Source: Rugamonas apoptosis (GTDB taxonomy: Bacteria; Pseudomonadota; Gammaproteobacteria; Burkholderiales; Burkholderiaceae_D). Taken from it: 64,000 bases of DNA. Of the stretch, positions 56,109 to 64,000 are shown in pieces. The notes under the pieces are model-generated. The model had not been told where the DNA came from, made no database searches, and saw only the letters and a list, made by a program, of their open reading frames with translations. The stretch's first letter is position 1, and each line of letters opens with the position of its first letter. The DNA lies in NCBI RefSeq assembly GCF_014042355.1, contig NZ_JACEZU010000003.1:496001-560000 (forward strand), read 5' to 3'. A program made the translations under genes and the position numbers.

Positions 56109-56957
56109 ATGTCCACGCTGACAGCAGACCACGATACGGCTGAGCCCGTGTCCACCTTGGTGCCAGGCACCGGGGCGGACACGGGCTCAGCTCTTTCAGC
56201 GCCCACCGCGCGCCGTCCGCGCCCGCCCGTGCGCGAGCGTACCTTCGGCACCAAGGTGGGCGGCCAGCCCGCGTTCGTGCTGCACAGCTATCCGCACCGG
56301 GAAACCAGCCTGATCGTGGACATGTTCACGCGCGATTACGGCCGCGTGGCCCTGGTGGCCAAGGGCGCCAAGCGCCCCCATTCCCAGTTGCGCGGCGTGC
56401 TGCAAACCTTCCAGCCGTTGCAGGCCGGGTGGAGCGGCAAGTCCGAACTGCGCGTGCTGACCAGCGCCGAGTGGGTGGGCGGCATGCTGCCGCTGGAAAA
56501 GACGGCGCTGCTGTGCGGCTTCTACCTGAATGAACTGCTGGTCAAGCTGCTGGCGCGCGACGACGCCCATCCGGCCCTGTTCGACCATTACGTGGCCACG
56601 CTCAACCAGTTGGCCCACAACGAGCCGGCGCCCATCGTGCTGCGCAAGTTCGAACTGGCCCTGCTCAAGGAAACGGGCGTGGCGGCCGACCTCACGCGCT
56701 GCACGGCTACCCGCGAGGCCATCGTGGCCGAACGCCTGTACGTGGTGGACCCGGAACGCGGTCCACGGCCCGAGTGCGCCAGCGACACCTGGCCCCGCGT
56801 GGCCGGGAAGACCCTGCTCGACATGGAACGCGAGGAGTACGCCGACACGGCCACGCAAGCCCAAAGCAAGCAGCTGATGCGCTTCCTGCTGGCCCACCAC
56901 CTGGGCGGCGCGCCACTCAACACGCGCCAGATCCTGATTGACCTGATGCAGCTTTGA
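56109..56957 (+). CDS. recO: DNA repair protein RecO with extended N-terminus
   Basis: RecO helps load RecA on gapped DNA in the RecFOR pathway. The 282-residue product has the RecO core from about residue 54 ([20 protein letters not shown]) with [20 protein letters not shown]. The E. coli protein is about 242 residues, so the first 45 residues are extra. They include a peptide (about 11-28) coded entirely by a palindromic repeat. ATG 56109 has no strong ribosome site; a GTG start after the repeat cannot be excluded. Confidence 0.92.
   Translation: MSTLTADHDTAEPVSTLVPGTGADTGSALSAPTARRPRPPVRERTFGTKVGGQPAFVLHSYPHRETSLIVDMFTRDYGRVALVAKGAKRPHSQLRGVLQTFQPLQAGWSGKSELRVLTSAEWVGGMLPLEKTALLCGFYLNELLVKLLARDDAHPALFDHYVATLNQLAHNEPAPIVLRKFELALLKETGVAADLTRCTATREAIVAERLYVVDPERGPRPECASDTWPRVAGKTLLDMEREEYADTATQAQSKQLMRFLLAHHLGGAPLNTRQILIDLMQL
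56139..56191. repeat. Long palindromic repeat inside the start of recO
   Basis: GCTGAGCCCGTGTCC (56139-56153) and GGACACGGGCTCAGC (56177-56191) pair perfectly over 15 bases. The 23 bases between them almost complete the palindrome, with GGTGCC and GGCACC around a single A. The whole stem is about 25 pairs. It resembles a dispersed REP-like element, here in the reading frame of recO. Confidence 0.88.
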
Positions 56958-56995
56958 ACCGATAACCCGAATAACCTGATAAACGGTATAAATCA

Positions 56996-57760
56996 ATGAG
57001 CTTCCTCCAGCCTGCCGGCCCCGTCATCGACCTGGGCATCAACATCGACCACGTGGCCACGCTGCGCAACGCGCGCGGCACCAGCTATCCCGATCCTATC
57101 CGCGCCGCGCTGCTGGCCGAGCAGGCCGGCGCCGACTGCATCACGCTGCACCTGCGCGAAGACCGCCGCCACATCAAGGACGCCGACGTGATCGCGCTGG
57201 CGCCCCAGCTGCTGACGCGCATGAACCTGGAGGCGGCCGTGACCCAGGAGATGATCGATTTTGCTTGCCGCATCAAGCCGGCCGACGTGTGCCTGGTGCC
57301 GGAAAAACGCACCGAAGTGACCACCGAAGGCGGCCTCGATGTCGTCACCCACTTCAAGGCCGTGCAGGCGGCCGTGCGCCAGTTGCAGGGCGAAGGCATC
57401 CGCGTGAGCCTGTTCATCGACGCCGATGAAGCGCAGATCGCCGCCGCCGCCGAGATCGGCGCGCCCGTGATCGAACTGCACACGGGCCGTTATGCGGACA
57501 CGGACGGCGCCGAGCAGGCCGCTGAGCTGGAACGCATCAAGGCCGGCGTGCTGTTCGGCGTGGGACGTGGCCTGAAGGTCAATGCCGGCCACGGCCTGCA
57601 CTACACCAACGTGCAAGCCATCGCCGCCATTCCCGACATCGCCGAACTCAATATCGGCCACGCCATCGTGGCCCATGCCGTGTTCGCGGGCTGGGAAAAC
57701 GCCGTGCGCGAGATGAAGGCCATCATGGTGTCCACGCGGCTGGGGCAGGGCGCAAAATGA
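56996..57760 (+). CDS. pdxJ: Pyridoxine 5'-phosphate synthase PdxJ
   Basis: PdxJ makes pyridoxine 5'-phosphate from 1-deoxy-xylulose 5-phosphate and 3-amino-2-oxopropyl phosphate. The 254-residue TIM-barrel product has [17 protein letters not shown] (about 11-27), [14 protein letters not shown] with the catalytic Glu and His, [12 protein letters not shown] and the [18 protein letters not shown] loop. It overlaps acpS by four bases. The order recO-pdxJ-acpS matches many proteobacteria. Confidence 0.97.
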   Translation: MSFLQPAGPVIDLGINIDHVATLRNARGTSYPDPIRAALLAEQAGADCITLHLREDRRHIKDADVIALAPQLLTRMNLEAAVTQEMIDFACRIKPADVCLVPEKRTEVTTEGGLDVVTHFKAVQAAVRQLQGEGIRVSLFIDADEAQIAAAAEIGAPVIELHTGRYADTDGAEQAAELERIKAGVLFGVGRGLKVNAGHGLHYTNVQAIAAIPDIAELNIGHAIVAHAVFAGWENAVREMKAIMVSTRLGQGAK

Positions 57761-58152
57761 TCTACGGGATCGGCACCGACATCTGCCGCATCCCGCGCAT
57801 CGCCGCCGCGCTGGAACGGCACGGCGACCGTTTCGCGCAAAAGATACTGGGCCCGCAGGAGATGGAAAAATACCATGCCCGCAAGGCCAAGCATGAGGCG
57901 CGCGGCATCCGCTTCGTCGCCACCCGCTTCGCCGCCAAGGAAGCGTTTTCCAAGGCCATTGGCCTGGGCTTGCGCATGCCGATGACGTGGCCGGCGGCCC
58001 AGATGCTCAATGATCCCAGCGGCAAGCCCACCATCGTGTGCAGCGGCGTGCTGGCGCAGTTCATGCAGGACAAGGGCTTGACGGCGCAGGTGAGCATCAG
58101 CGACGAGGAGGAATACGCGGTCGCTTTCGTCATCGTCGAACAAGCCAGCTGA
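57757..58152 (+). CDS. acpS: Holo-ACP synthase AcpS
   Basis: AcpS attaches 4'-phosphopantetheine to AcpP, so it serves the fatty-acid cluster at 41543-47115. The 131-residue product has [12 protein letters not shown] at the start and [13 protein letters not shown] (about 66-78), with the conserved Asp and Glu that bind magnesium. The ATG overlaps the pdxJ stop codon. Confidence 0.97.
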   Translation: MIYGIGTDICRIPRIAAALERHGDRFAQKILGPQEMEKYHARKAKHEARGIRFVATRFAAKEAFSKAIGLGLRMPMTWPAAQMLNDPSGKPTIVCSGVLAQFMQDKGLTAQVSISDEEEYAVAFVIVEQAS

Positions 58153-58166
58153 TACAGGTAACAGGA

Positions 58167-60035
58167 ATGAGCGAAGTAAACGAACAGGCCAGCGTGCCCG
58201 ATCCCCGCGCGCAGGTACTGGCCACCGTGGCCAAGTTGCCCAATTTGCCGGGCGTGTACCGCTATTTCGACGCGGCCGACAACGTGCTCTACGTGGGTAA
58301 GGCGCGCGATCTGAAGAAGCGCGTGTCGAGCTACTTCCTGAAGAACCTGTCCAGCCCCCGCATCGCCATGATGGTGGAGCGCATCGCGCGGCTGGAAACG
58401 ACGGTCACGCACAGCGAGGCCGAAGCGCTGATCCTGGAAAATAACCTGATCAAGACGCTGCACCCGCGTTTCAACATCCTGTTCCGCGACGATAAATCCT
58501 ATCCCTACCTGAAGATCACGGCCGGCGACGCGCCGCGCATGGTCTACTACCGGGGCGCGGTGGACAAGAAGAACCAGTATTTCGGGCCGTTCCCCAGTTC
58601 GTGGGCGGTCAAGGAATCGATGCAGATCCTGCAGAAGGTGTTCCGCATCCGCACTTGCGAGGACAGCGTGTACGCCAACCGCACGCGCCCCTGTCTGCTG
58701 CACCAGATCGGCCGCTGCAGCGCGCCCTGCGTGGACCTGGTGAGCAAGGACGATTACCAGGCCGACGTGGCCAACGCGGCCCGCTTCCTGCGCGGGCGCC
58801 AGAGCGAAGTGATGGACGAGCTGGAAAAGAAGATGCACGGTTACGCGGCCGAGCTGAAATTCGAGCAGGCCGCCGTGGTGCGCAACCAGATCTCGTCGCT
58901 GTCGCGCGTGCTGCACCAGCAGAGCATGGAAACGACGGGCGACGCCGATGTCGATATCCTGGCCGTGCTGGTGCAGGGCGGGCGCGCCTGCGTCAACCTG
59001 GCCATGGTGCGCGGCGGCCGCCACCTGGGCGACCGCGCCTATTTCCCCACCCAGTTGAATGATGCCGCCGCCATCGCGGAAGACCCGATCGAGGTGGAAG
59101 TGCTGTGCGCGTTCCTGGTCCAGCACTACACGGAGAAATTCATCCCCGGCACGCTGATCCTGAATATCGAATTCGACCAGCCGGCCTTGATGCTGGCCTT
59201 GCAGGAGCAGTGCGGCCACCGCATCCACCTCGTGTTCCAGCCGCAGGATCAGCGCCGCAAGTGGCTGGAACTGGCGCAGAAGGGCGCCGAGATCTCGCTG
59301 GCGCGGTTGCTGTCGGAGCAGGGCTCGCAGCAGTCGCGCACGCGCGCGCTGGTGGACGCGCTGGGACTGGAGCCGGAGGATATCGAGACGCTGCGCGTTG
59401 AATGCTTCGACATCAGCCACACGCAAGGCGAGGCCACGCAGGCTTCGTGCGTGGTGTTCCATCATCACCAGATGCAGAACGGCGAGTACCGGCGCTACAA
59501 CATCAACGACATCACGCCCGGCGACGATTATGCTGCGATGCGGCAGGTGCTGATGCGGCGCTACGAAAAAGTGGCCAACGGCGACGGCGTGATGCCGGAT
59601 GTGGTGCTGATCGACGGCGGCAAGGGCCAGATCGAAATGGCGCGCCAGGTGTTCGCTGAACTGGGGTTGGACATCAGCCTGATCGTCGGCGTGGCCAAAG
59701 GGGAAGGGCGGCGCGTGGGTCTGGAGACGCTGATGTTCGTGGACGGCCGTCCGTCGCAGGAACTGGGCAAGGAATCGGCGGCCCTGATGCTGGTGGCGCA
59801 GATCCGCGACGAGGCGCACCGCTTCGCCATCACCGGCATGCGCGCCAAGCGCGCCAAGACGCGCCAGACGTCGCGCCTGGAAGAGATTGAAGGCATCGGC
59901 GCCAAGCGGCGCCAGAAGCTGCTGGCCCGCTTCGGCGGCCTGCGCGGGGTGGTGGACGCCAGCGTGCAGGACCTGATGCAGGTGGAAGGCATTTCCAGCG
60001 CGCTGGCCGAGGAAATCTATCGCCAGCTGCACTAA
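58167..60035 (+). CDS. uvrC: Excinuclease ABC subunit UvrC
   Basis: UvrC makes the two incisions in nucleotide excision repair. The 622-residue product has the GIY-YIG nuclease domain ([20 protein letters not shown], about 21-40), a UVR motif (about 207-240, [20 protein letters not shown]), an RNase H-like domain ([20 protein letters not shown] and [13 protein letters not shown]), and a helix-hairpin-helix at the end ([18 protein letters not shown]). The ATG follows AACAGGA, 14 bases after acpS. uvrC-pgsA is a known proteobacterial pair. Confidence 0.98.
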   Translation: MSEVNEQASVPDPRAQVLATVAKLPNLPGVYRYFDAADNVLYVGKARDLKKRVSSYFLKNLSSPRIAMMVERIARLETTVTHSEAEALILENNLIKTLHPRFNILFRDDKSYPYLKITAGDAPRMVYYRGAVDKKNQYFGPFPSSWAVKESMQILQKVFRIRTCEDSVYANRTRPCLLHQIGRCSAPCVDLVSKDDYQADVANAARFLRGRQSEVMDELEKKMHGYAAELKFEQAAVVRNQISSLSRVLHQQSMETTGDADVDILAVLVQGGRACVNLAMVRGGRHLGDRAYFPTQLNDAAAIAEDPIEVEVLCAFLVQHYTEKFIPGTLILNIEFDQPALMLALQEQCGHRIHLVFQPQDQRRKWLELAQKGAEISLARLLSEQGSQQSRTRALVDALGLEPEDIETLRVECFDISHTQGEATQASCVVFHHHQMQNGEYRRYNINDITPGDDYAAMRQVLMRRYEKVANGDGVMPDVVLIDGGKGQIEMARQVFAELGLDISLIVGVAKGEGRRVGLETLMFVDGRPSQELGKESAALMLVAQIRDEAHRFAITGMRAKRAKTRQTSRLEEIEGIGAKRRQKLLARFGGLRGVVDASVQDLMQVEGISSALAEEIYRQLH

Positions 60036-60199
60036 CATCGTGTGGACCATGCGCCGCTGTGCTGCATCGCAGCGGCGGTGCACGGTCATGCCGTCGTGGC
60101 CCGGCAGCCGCCGCGCGCAGCCCGCGCTGGTTTAAAGTGCGCCCGCAAGGTAGACTAGCGGCGATATCAGTTTTTGTAGTAGCAACTTTACTTGACCCT

Positions 60200-60781
60200 A
60201 TGCCTTTCAATATACCGATCCTGCTGACCTGGCTGCGCGTGGCGCTGATCCCGCTGGTCGTTGGCGTGTTCTATCTGCCCACGCACTGGCTGCCACTGGC
60301 CGACCGCAATCTGGCTGCCACCCTGGTCTTCATCGTCGCCGCCGTCACCGACTGGTTCGATGGCTTTTTGGCGCGGCGCTGGAACCAGACCTCGGCCTTC
60401 GGCGCCTTCCTCGATCCGGTAGCCGACAAGCTGATGGTGGCGGGGGCCTTGCTGGTGCTGGTGCAGCTGGACCGGGTCAACGCGGTGCTGGCGTTCATTA
60501 TCATCGGTCGCGAAATCGCCATTTCCGCGCTGCGCGAATGGATGGCGCAGATCGGTGCGTCCAAATCGGTGGCCGTCAGCTCGCTGGGCAAGATCAAGAC
60601 GGCGGCCCAGATGACGGCCATCCCCATGCTGCTGTTCCATGACATCCTGCTGGGCGCCGTCGATACCCAGGTGTGGGGCGAACGCTTGCTGCTGATCGCC
60701 TGCGTGCTGACCGTGTGGTCCATGTTCTACTACCTGCGCCTGGCCTGGCCCATGATCAAGGAACGGGCCGGCACCATCTGA
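60200..60781 (+). CDS. pgsA: CDP-diacylglycerol-glycerol-3-phosphate 3-phosphatidyltransferase PgsA
   Basis: PgsA makes phosphatidylglycerophosphate, the first step to phosphatidylglycerol and cardiolipin. The 193-residue product is an integral membrane protein. It has the CDP-alcohol signature DWFDGFLARRWNQ followed by GAFLDPVADK (about 54-80), with all conserved Asp residues. The N-terminus NIPILLTWLRVALIPL is typical. The stretch between uvrC and this gene (164 bases) shows no other gene. Confidence 0.97.
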   Translation: MPFNIPILLTWLRVALIPLVVGVFYLPTHWLPLADRNLAATLVFIVAAVTDWFDGFLARRWNQTSAFGAFLDPVADKLMVAGALLVLVQLDRVNAVLAFIIIGREIAISALREWMAQIGASKSVAVSSLGKIKTAAQMTAIPMLLFHDILLGAVDTQVWGERLLLIACVLTVWSMFYYLRLAWPMIKERAGTI

Positions 60782-60837
60782 CATCCGGCTTGGTATAAAC
60801 AATTTTCATCATTTCTCTATTGAAAATGTTTTTACCA

Positions 60838-60865
60838 TTGACAGTCCGGATAGATCCTCTATAAT
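60838..60865 (+). promoter_or_regulatory. Consensus sigma70 promoter of the tRNA genes
   Basis: TTGACA and TATAAT, both perfect consensus, are separated by 16 bases. A GC-rich discriminator follows and the first tRNA begins 41 bases downstream, so this is a strong stable-RNA promoter. Confidence 0.92.
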
Positions 60866-60906
60866 GCTGGCCTGTTGTTGATGACGACGACGCGCTGAAA
60901 AGCACT

Positions 60907-60982
60907 GCGGGAGTAGCTCAGTTGGTAGAGCGCAACCTTGCCAAGGTTGAGGTCGAGAGTTCGAGACTCTTCTCCCGCTCCA
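60907..60982 (+). tRNA. tRNA-Gly (GCC), copy 1
   Basis: The 76-base cloverleaf has acceptor arms GCGGGAG and CTCCCGC, anticodon GCC in CTTGCCAAG, a TTCGAGA T-loop and encoded CCA. It is the first of three identical copies. Confidence 0.97.
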
Positions 60983-61064
60983 GTTTTTCGGGGCAGTCAG
61001 CAGTCAGCGACAAGAAGTTGCACTAGAAATACAAGCAGTAAGCTGCTACAATGTTGGACCAAAT

Positions 61065-61140
61065 GCGGGAGTAGCTCAGTTGGTAGAGCGCAACCTTGCC
61101 AAGGTTGAGGTCGAGAGTTCGAGACTCTTCTCCCGCTCCA
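61065..61140 (+). tRNA. tRNA-Gly (GCC), copy 2
   Basis: Identical in all 76 bases to the first copy, after an 82-base spacer of unrelated sequence. The anticodon is GCC and CCA is encoded. Confidence 0.97.
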
Positions 61141-61181
61141 TTCGGTACCAGTAGTAAAGCAGTGACGGTAACAACTCCTAC

Positions 61182-61257
61182 GCGGGAGTAGCTCAGTTGG
61201 TAGAGCGCAACCTTGCCAAGGTTGAGGTCGAGAGTTCGAGACTCTTCTCCCGCTCCA
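61182..61257 (+). tRNA. tRNA-Gly (GCC), copy 3
   Basis: Identical to the other two copies, after a 41-base spacer. The anticodon is GCC and CCA is encoded. Confidence 0.97.
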
Positions 61258-61339
61258 GAATTCTCGCAACAAGCATCGCGCTTGCTGCGGCAAGAAAGCA
61301 AGACCGCAGCTGTGCGGTGTTGCCCAGTAAGACCCTCTG

Positions 61340-61413
61340 GCGAGGTAGCAAAGAGGTTATGCAGCGGCCTGCAAAGCCGTCTAGGTCGGTTCGATTCCGA
61401 TCCTCGCCTCCAT
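61340..61413 (+). tRNA. tRNA-Cys (GCA)
   Basis: The 74-base cloverleaf has acceptor arms GGCGAGG and CCTCGCC, anticodon GCA in CTGCAAA, a GGTTCGATTCC T-arm and encoded CCA. It is the last tRNA of the operon. The integrase gene lies directly after it, so its 3' end is the likely attachment site of the element. Confidence 0.96.
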
Positions 61414-61459
61414 AAAATCAAGCACTTAGCGTTTTTATCGCTGGTGTGAACATGTAGTT

Positions 61460-61480
61460 CACCTCCCGAAAAAGGAGGTG
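61460..61480 (+). promoter_or_regulatory. Hairpin hiding a perfect Shine-Dalgarno sequence
   Basis: CACCTCC (61460-61466) pairs with GGAGGTG (61474-61480) around CGAAAAA. The right arm is part of AAAGGAGGTG, a full-strength ribosome site. A seven-codon frame begins ten bases later. Confidence 0.6.
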
Positions 61481-61488
61481 CACCTACC

Positions 61489-61512
61489 ATGAGACGGCCA
61501 ACATGCCGTTGA
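61489..61512 (+). CDS. Possible leader peptide (7 aa) before the integrase gene
   Basis: ATG 61489 follows the ideal ribosome site and encodes MRRPTCR, then TGA. It ends eight bases before the GTG (61520) that could start a longer integrase. It may couple or tune integrase translation. There is no direct evidence that it is made. Confidence 0.35.
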   Translation: MRRPTCR

Positions 61513-61543
61513 CTTTTCGGTGCCCCGTTACTACGATGGGTCA

Positions 61544-62650
61544 ATGGCATCGATCAAGAAAACCCCCACCGGTACCTTCCAGATATGCGTCAAGAACAAG
61601 TTGTTGCCCAAGACGCTGTGGGCAACCTTCGATTCGCTTGAGCAGGCGGATGCCTACGCCAGGCAGCTCGAAGGATTGCTGGCGCAAGGCATCGTACCGG
61701 CCGCTTTGCTTGAACGCACCACGCCATCGCGCGAAGTGTGGACCATTTCCCGTTGCATCGCTGAGTACCAGCGTTATAACGTGGTTCCCGTTTCCGAGAT
61801 CAAGCTGCTCGACACGGTGCGCTCTTCCCTCGCCACGCTCAGCACAGGTTATCTCAACTATGATTGGGCCGAGGGCTGGATTCGCTCCATGAAGCGGGAA
61901 CTGAACCTTGCCCCTTCAACCATTCGCCATCGCCATGGCGCGCTGGCGCGCTGTTTCGACTGGATGGTGCGCAAGCATCCTGAAATCATGGCGCAGAATC
62001 CACTACGGCTGCTCAAGCGGGGTTTCGCGGCTTACACTCCGGACGACAGCGCCGTACTCGCGGCAGTGGGCAAGAGCAGCAAACTTGCCGAAGAGCGCAA
62101 CCGTCGTCTGGAACCAGGTGAGGAGCCACGTATTCTCGCTGTCTTGTCGCAGCGAGCCGTTGAGCGGATTTTTTTTGTACTGGCTCTTGAGACAGCGATG
62201 CGGATGCGTGAGTGCTATACGCTGGAGCGCGCTCAGGTGGATCTGGCCAGGCGTACGATCTTCCTCGATAGGACAAAGAATGGCGATAGTCGCCAGGTGC
62301 CCTTGTCGACCCCCGCCGTGGTCGCGCTGGGGGAATATATGGAAGCCCATGATACCGAAATCCGCGCACGGTCGGAGCGGCTGTTCCCCTACTGGAATGG
62401 CGATCATTCGGAGCGGACCCTGGACGTTGTCACGCGCGATCTCTCGCGGGTCTTCCACTTGGTATTCGAGGAGGCGAAAGTCGTTGGCCTGCATTTTCAC
62501 GATCTTCGCCATGAAGCGACGTGCCGATTGTACGAACGCACCAATTTATCGGATGTGCTGATCGCTAAAATCACTGGTCATCGGGATCTGCGGAATCTAA
62601 AGCGCTACGCCAGCTTGCGGGGCAGCGACTTGGCGCTTCATCTATGGTAG
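61544..62650 (+). CDS. Tyrosine recombinase / integrase
   Basis: This site-specific recombinase would move the element in and out of the tRNA site. The 368-residue product has an N-terminal arm and core-binding part (about 1-180, with NLAPSTIRHRHGALARCFDW) and a catalytic domain. In the catalytic domain are Arg in ALETAMRMRECYTL, Lys in LDRTKNGDSR, HDLRHEA (His and Arg), GHRDL and the Tyr nucleophile in LKRYASL (about 354). All catalytic residues are present, so it is probably active. ATG 61544 has only a weak ribosome site; GTG 61520, reached from the leader frame, is an alternative start. It converges on the next gene with a 9-base overlap. Confidence 0.93.
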   Translation: MASIKKTPTGTFQICVKNKLLPKTLWATFDSLEQADAYARQLEGLLAQGIVPAALLERTTPSREVWTISRCIAEYQRYNVVPVSEIKLLDTVRSSLATLSTGYLNYDWAEGWIRSMKRELNLAPSTIRHRHGALARCFDWMVRKHPEIMAQNPLRLLKRGFAAYTPDDSAVLAAVGKSSKLAEERNRRLEPGEEPRILAVLSQRAVERIFFVLALETAMRMRECYTLERAQVDLARRTIFLDRTKNGDSRQVPLSTPAVVALGEYMEAHDTEIRARSERLFPYWNGDHSERTLDVVTRDLSRVFHLVFEEAKVVGLHFHDLRHEATCRLYERTNLSDVLIAKITGHRDLRNLKRYASLRGSDLALHLW

Positions 62651-62959
62651 TGGCTTGACTTCCTTCGCGATCGGTAGGGAGGGCAATTCGGGTACGGGAC
62701 GCCGCCGGCCGCGCGGTGGCACCGGCATCAAAAGCGCTAACGCGTCTGGGGCCGCCAGACGCGAGTTACGCCGCTTGGCCGTATCGGCCCGTATGCGTTC
62801 GGTCAGAAACGCCAGGGCGTCGGAACGCAGGAAGACCCACGATTTGCCGATCTTAGTTCCGGGCAGTTCACCACGACGCGCCAGGTGCATCACCGTCTCC
62901 GGATCGGCATGAAGCAGATCCGCCGCGTCGGCAATGGTAAGGGTTTCTGGGGCTTCCAT
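62642..62959 (-). CDS. Excisionase-family helix-turn-helix DNA-binding protein
   Basis: The 105-residue product starts MEAPETLTIADAADLLHADP. It has a MerR/excisionase-like winged helix: IADAADLLHADPETVMHLAR for the helix pair, then RRGELPGTKIGKSWVFLRSD for the wing. This fits the excisionase (DUF/XisA-type, SinR-like) family that aids integrase or regulates nearby genes. The tail is Pro/Arg-rich. It faces the integrase gene, with the last nine bases overlapping. A 165-base gap follows before the KfrA-like gene. Confidence 0.8.
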   Translation of the reverse strand: MEAPETLTIADAADLLHADPETVMHLARRGELPGTKIGKSWVFLRSDALAFLTERIRADTAKRRNSRLAAPDALALLMPVPPRGRRRPVPELPSLPIAKEVKPLP

Positions 62960-63124
62960 GATGACATTTTTGTCGTCGGCTCAATTGAAGTAACTAGTGA
63001 TCAGCTGGCACCTTGCTGCTTGATGTCATCGCATGTCGGCATCTGAATGGACCAATTCCTGTTCGCTCAGTGGCGAGTCGACGCGGTGATGTAGTGAGGA
63101 ACCCACCCGAGACCGACCTGCTCA

Positions 63125-64000
63125 CTACGCGCCATCCTTGAGTGAGTGCGCGTCGACCTTGGCATCGCGCCGATTGCTGCTTTTCGCGGACCGTTCCGGG
63201 CTGGCGACGGCGGCCGAAAGTGGGGTTGATGCTTCCGACGACATGGTTGTGTCAGCGTGTGGATTGGCGTCGGATGATGTGGCGTCGTCTCCGGCCGTGT
63301 TGTGGATAGGGTGGCCTTCCGACACGGCCATGGCCGGCGGCGGACCTTGTCTGGCGACCGCTTCAGCGACGGCGACGCGCGCGTCGGCCAGCTCGCCGGT
63401 GAGCATGTCCAGCCGCGCTTGGAGCTGTGCCAGCTTTGCTTGTTCCTGGGCGGCGTGCGCGCGGGCCTCGTCCAGACGATTGGCGAGGTCGTCGCGTTGC
63501 ACGGCCAATACGGCCGCGCTCTGTTCGGCCGTCACTTTCGAGGTGCGCTCGCTGGCGACCGCCGCGCGCAGTTCCGCCAGTTCGCTTTCCATCCTGGGCA
63601 GCCATTCCAGCCGCAGCTGTTCGCGCGCCAGTTCGATGCGGGCTTGCTGGGCGCGTTGTTGTTCGCGTTCGCACTCGGCGCGGGCTTGCGCCAGATCCGC
63701 GCCCAGCTGCCGGGTGCGCGCTTCGGCCGCGACCAGTTCAACTGTTTTGAGTTCCAGGTCGATGCGCTGGCGCTCGACGTGCTCGCACAGCCGTTCGTTT
63801 TCCTCGGCCAGGTCGGCGTTCTCCTTTTGCTGTTCATCCAGGCTCGCTTCCAGGCGGGCCTGGGCGGCCGCGACGTGCTGTTCGGTGAACGTGACGATGG
63901 CCCTTTGCAGTTCGACCGGCAACGACAGCGCTGGCGCCGCGACTTGCGCCTTGCTTGCGCGCCACTGTTGCAGCAGGCGGGCGACGGTACCCATGCTACC
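63125..64000 (-). CDS. KfrA-like DNA-binding coiled-coil protein (5' end outside window)
   Basis: The frame is open to the right edge. An internal ATG lies at 63994, but the codons before it read Gly-Ser, and the KfrA N-terminal domain normally includes more sequence, so the true start is probably outside. The visible part begins GTVARLLQQWRASKAQ, ending the KfrA_N DNA-binding domain. About 170 residues of Ala/Glu/Arg heptad coiled coil follow (about 50-215), then an Ala/Ser/Asp tail. Plasmid KfrA binds its own operator and helps stable inheritance. Copies next to an integrase are common in integrative elements. Confidence 0.8.
   Translation of the reverse strand, partial: GSMGTVARLLQQWRASKAQVAAPALSLPVELQRAIVTFTEQHVAAAQARLEASLDEQQKENADLAEENERLCEHVERQRIDLELKTVELVAAEARTRQLGADLAQARAECEREQQRAQQARIELAREQLRLEWLPRMESELAELRAAVASERTSKVTAEQSAAVLAVQRDDLANRLDEARAHAAQEQAKLAQLQARLDMLTGELADARVAVAEAVARQGPPPAMAVSEGHPIHNTAGDDATSSDANPHADTTMSSEASTPLSAAVASPERSAKSSNRRDAKVDAHSLKDGA

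Larger units (their letters stand above)
61414..64000. mobile_element. Left end of a putative integrated element at tRNA-Cys
   Basis: A tyrosine integrase starts 130 bases after tRNA-Cys and is followed by an excisionase-like gene and a KfrA-like gene. The sequence is visibly less GC-rich than the core genome to its left. This is the usual layout of a genomic island or integrative element inserted at the 3' end of a tRNA gene. The other end, with a copy of the tRNA 3' end, would be outside the window. Confidence 0.65.

Noticed and set aside
60997-61550. Minus-strand frames with repeated peptide GEESRTLDLNLGKVALYQLS
   Set aside because: These are antisense translations of the tRNA-Gly genes, a well-known source of false proteins.
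61503-61892. A 129-residue frame overlapping the integrase start
   Set aside because: It runs in another frame of the integrase gene, is Arg/Ser/Pro-rich and has no motif.

Overview
The window is high-GC chromosomal DNA from a betaproteobacterium, most likely an Oxalobacteraceae member of the Janthinobacterium / Massilia / Duganella kind. This rests on gene order (yceD-rpmF-plsX-fabHDG-acpP-fabF, then rpoE-degQ-lepA-lepB-rnc-era-recO-pdxJ-acpS), on protein character and on many c-di-GMP and chemosensory genes. No database search was possible, so family names come from motifs read in the translations.

Layout. 1-3739: a class I methyltransferase cut by the window edge, a low-complexity protein, a small zinc-ribbon protein, a SprA-like putative metalloprotease and a 52-residue protein. 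3767-8954: the sbcD-sbcC nuclease operon (minus). 9073-11712: a membrane Cache/PAS/GGDEF diguanylate cyclase (minus). 11947-20926: a YcaQ-like glycosylase with a DUF2804 gene, an acyl-CoA synthetase/GNAT fusion, a helical protein, a DUF349 protein and moaE. 21031-26191: clpB and a chemoreceptor. 26185-28356: an AraC regulator divergent from an MFS exporter. 28393-33682: rraA, aceA, rlmJ with an unusual repetitive tail, and an EAL-HDOD protein. 34079-38895: a PAS-GAF-GGDEF-EAL protein followed by a soluble double-Cache CheW protein. 38929-40323: an RsmI-type methyltransferase and a Maf pyrophosphatase (minus).

40479-47115 is the fatty-acid synthesis cluster. 47245-60781 carries the sigma-E region (YgfX-like gene, rpoE with a candidate self-regulated promoter, a short anti-sigma gene, a Do-type protease), then translation, secretion, RNA-processing and repair genes, ending with pgsA. 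60907-61413 holds three identical tRNA-Gly(GCC) genes and one tRNA-Cys(GCA) behind a consensus sigma70 promoter. From 61414 to the right edge sits the start of what looks like an integrated element: tyrosine integrase, excisionase-like protein and a KfrA-like coiled-coil protein.

Most of the window is ordinary core genome. The parts that deserve a second look are the in-frame palindromic repeat at the start of recO, the anti-sigma protein with no membrane segment and no rseB neighbour, the strong hairpin against the start codon of the DUF349 gene, the repeat tail of RlmJ, the GGDEF-EAL / Cache-CheW pair, and the element edge at tRNA-Cys with its sequestered leader peptide. I saw no CRISPR array, no rRNA, no insertion sequence and no convincing new defence system.
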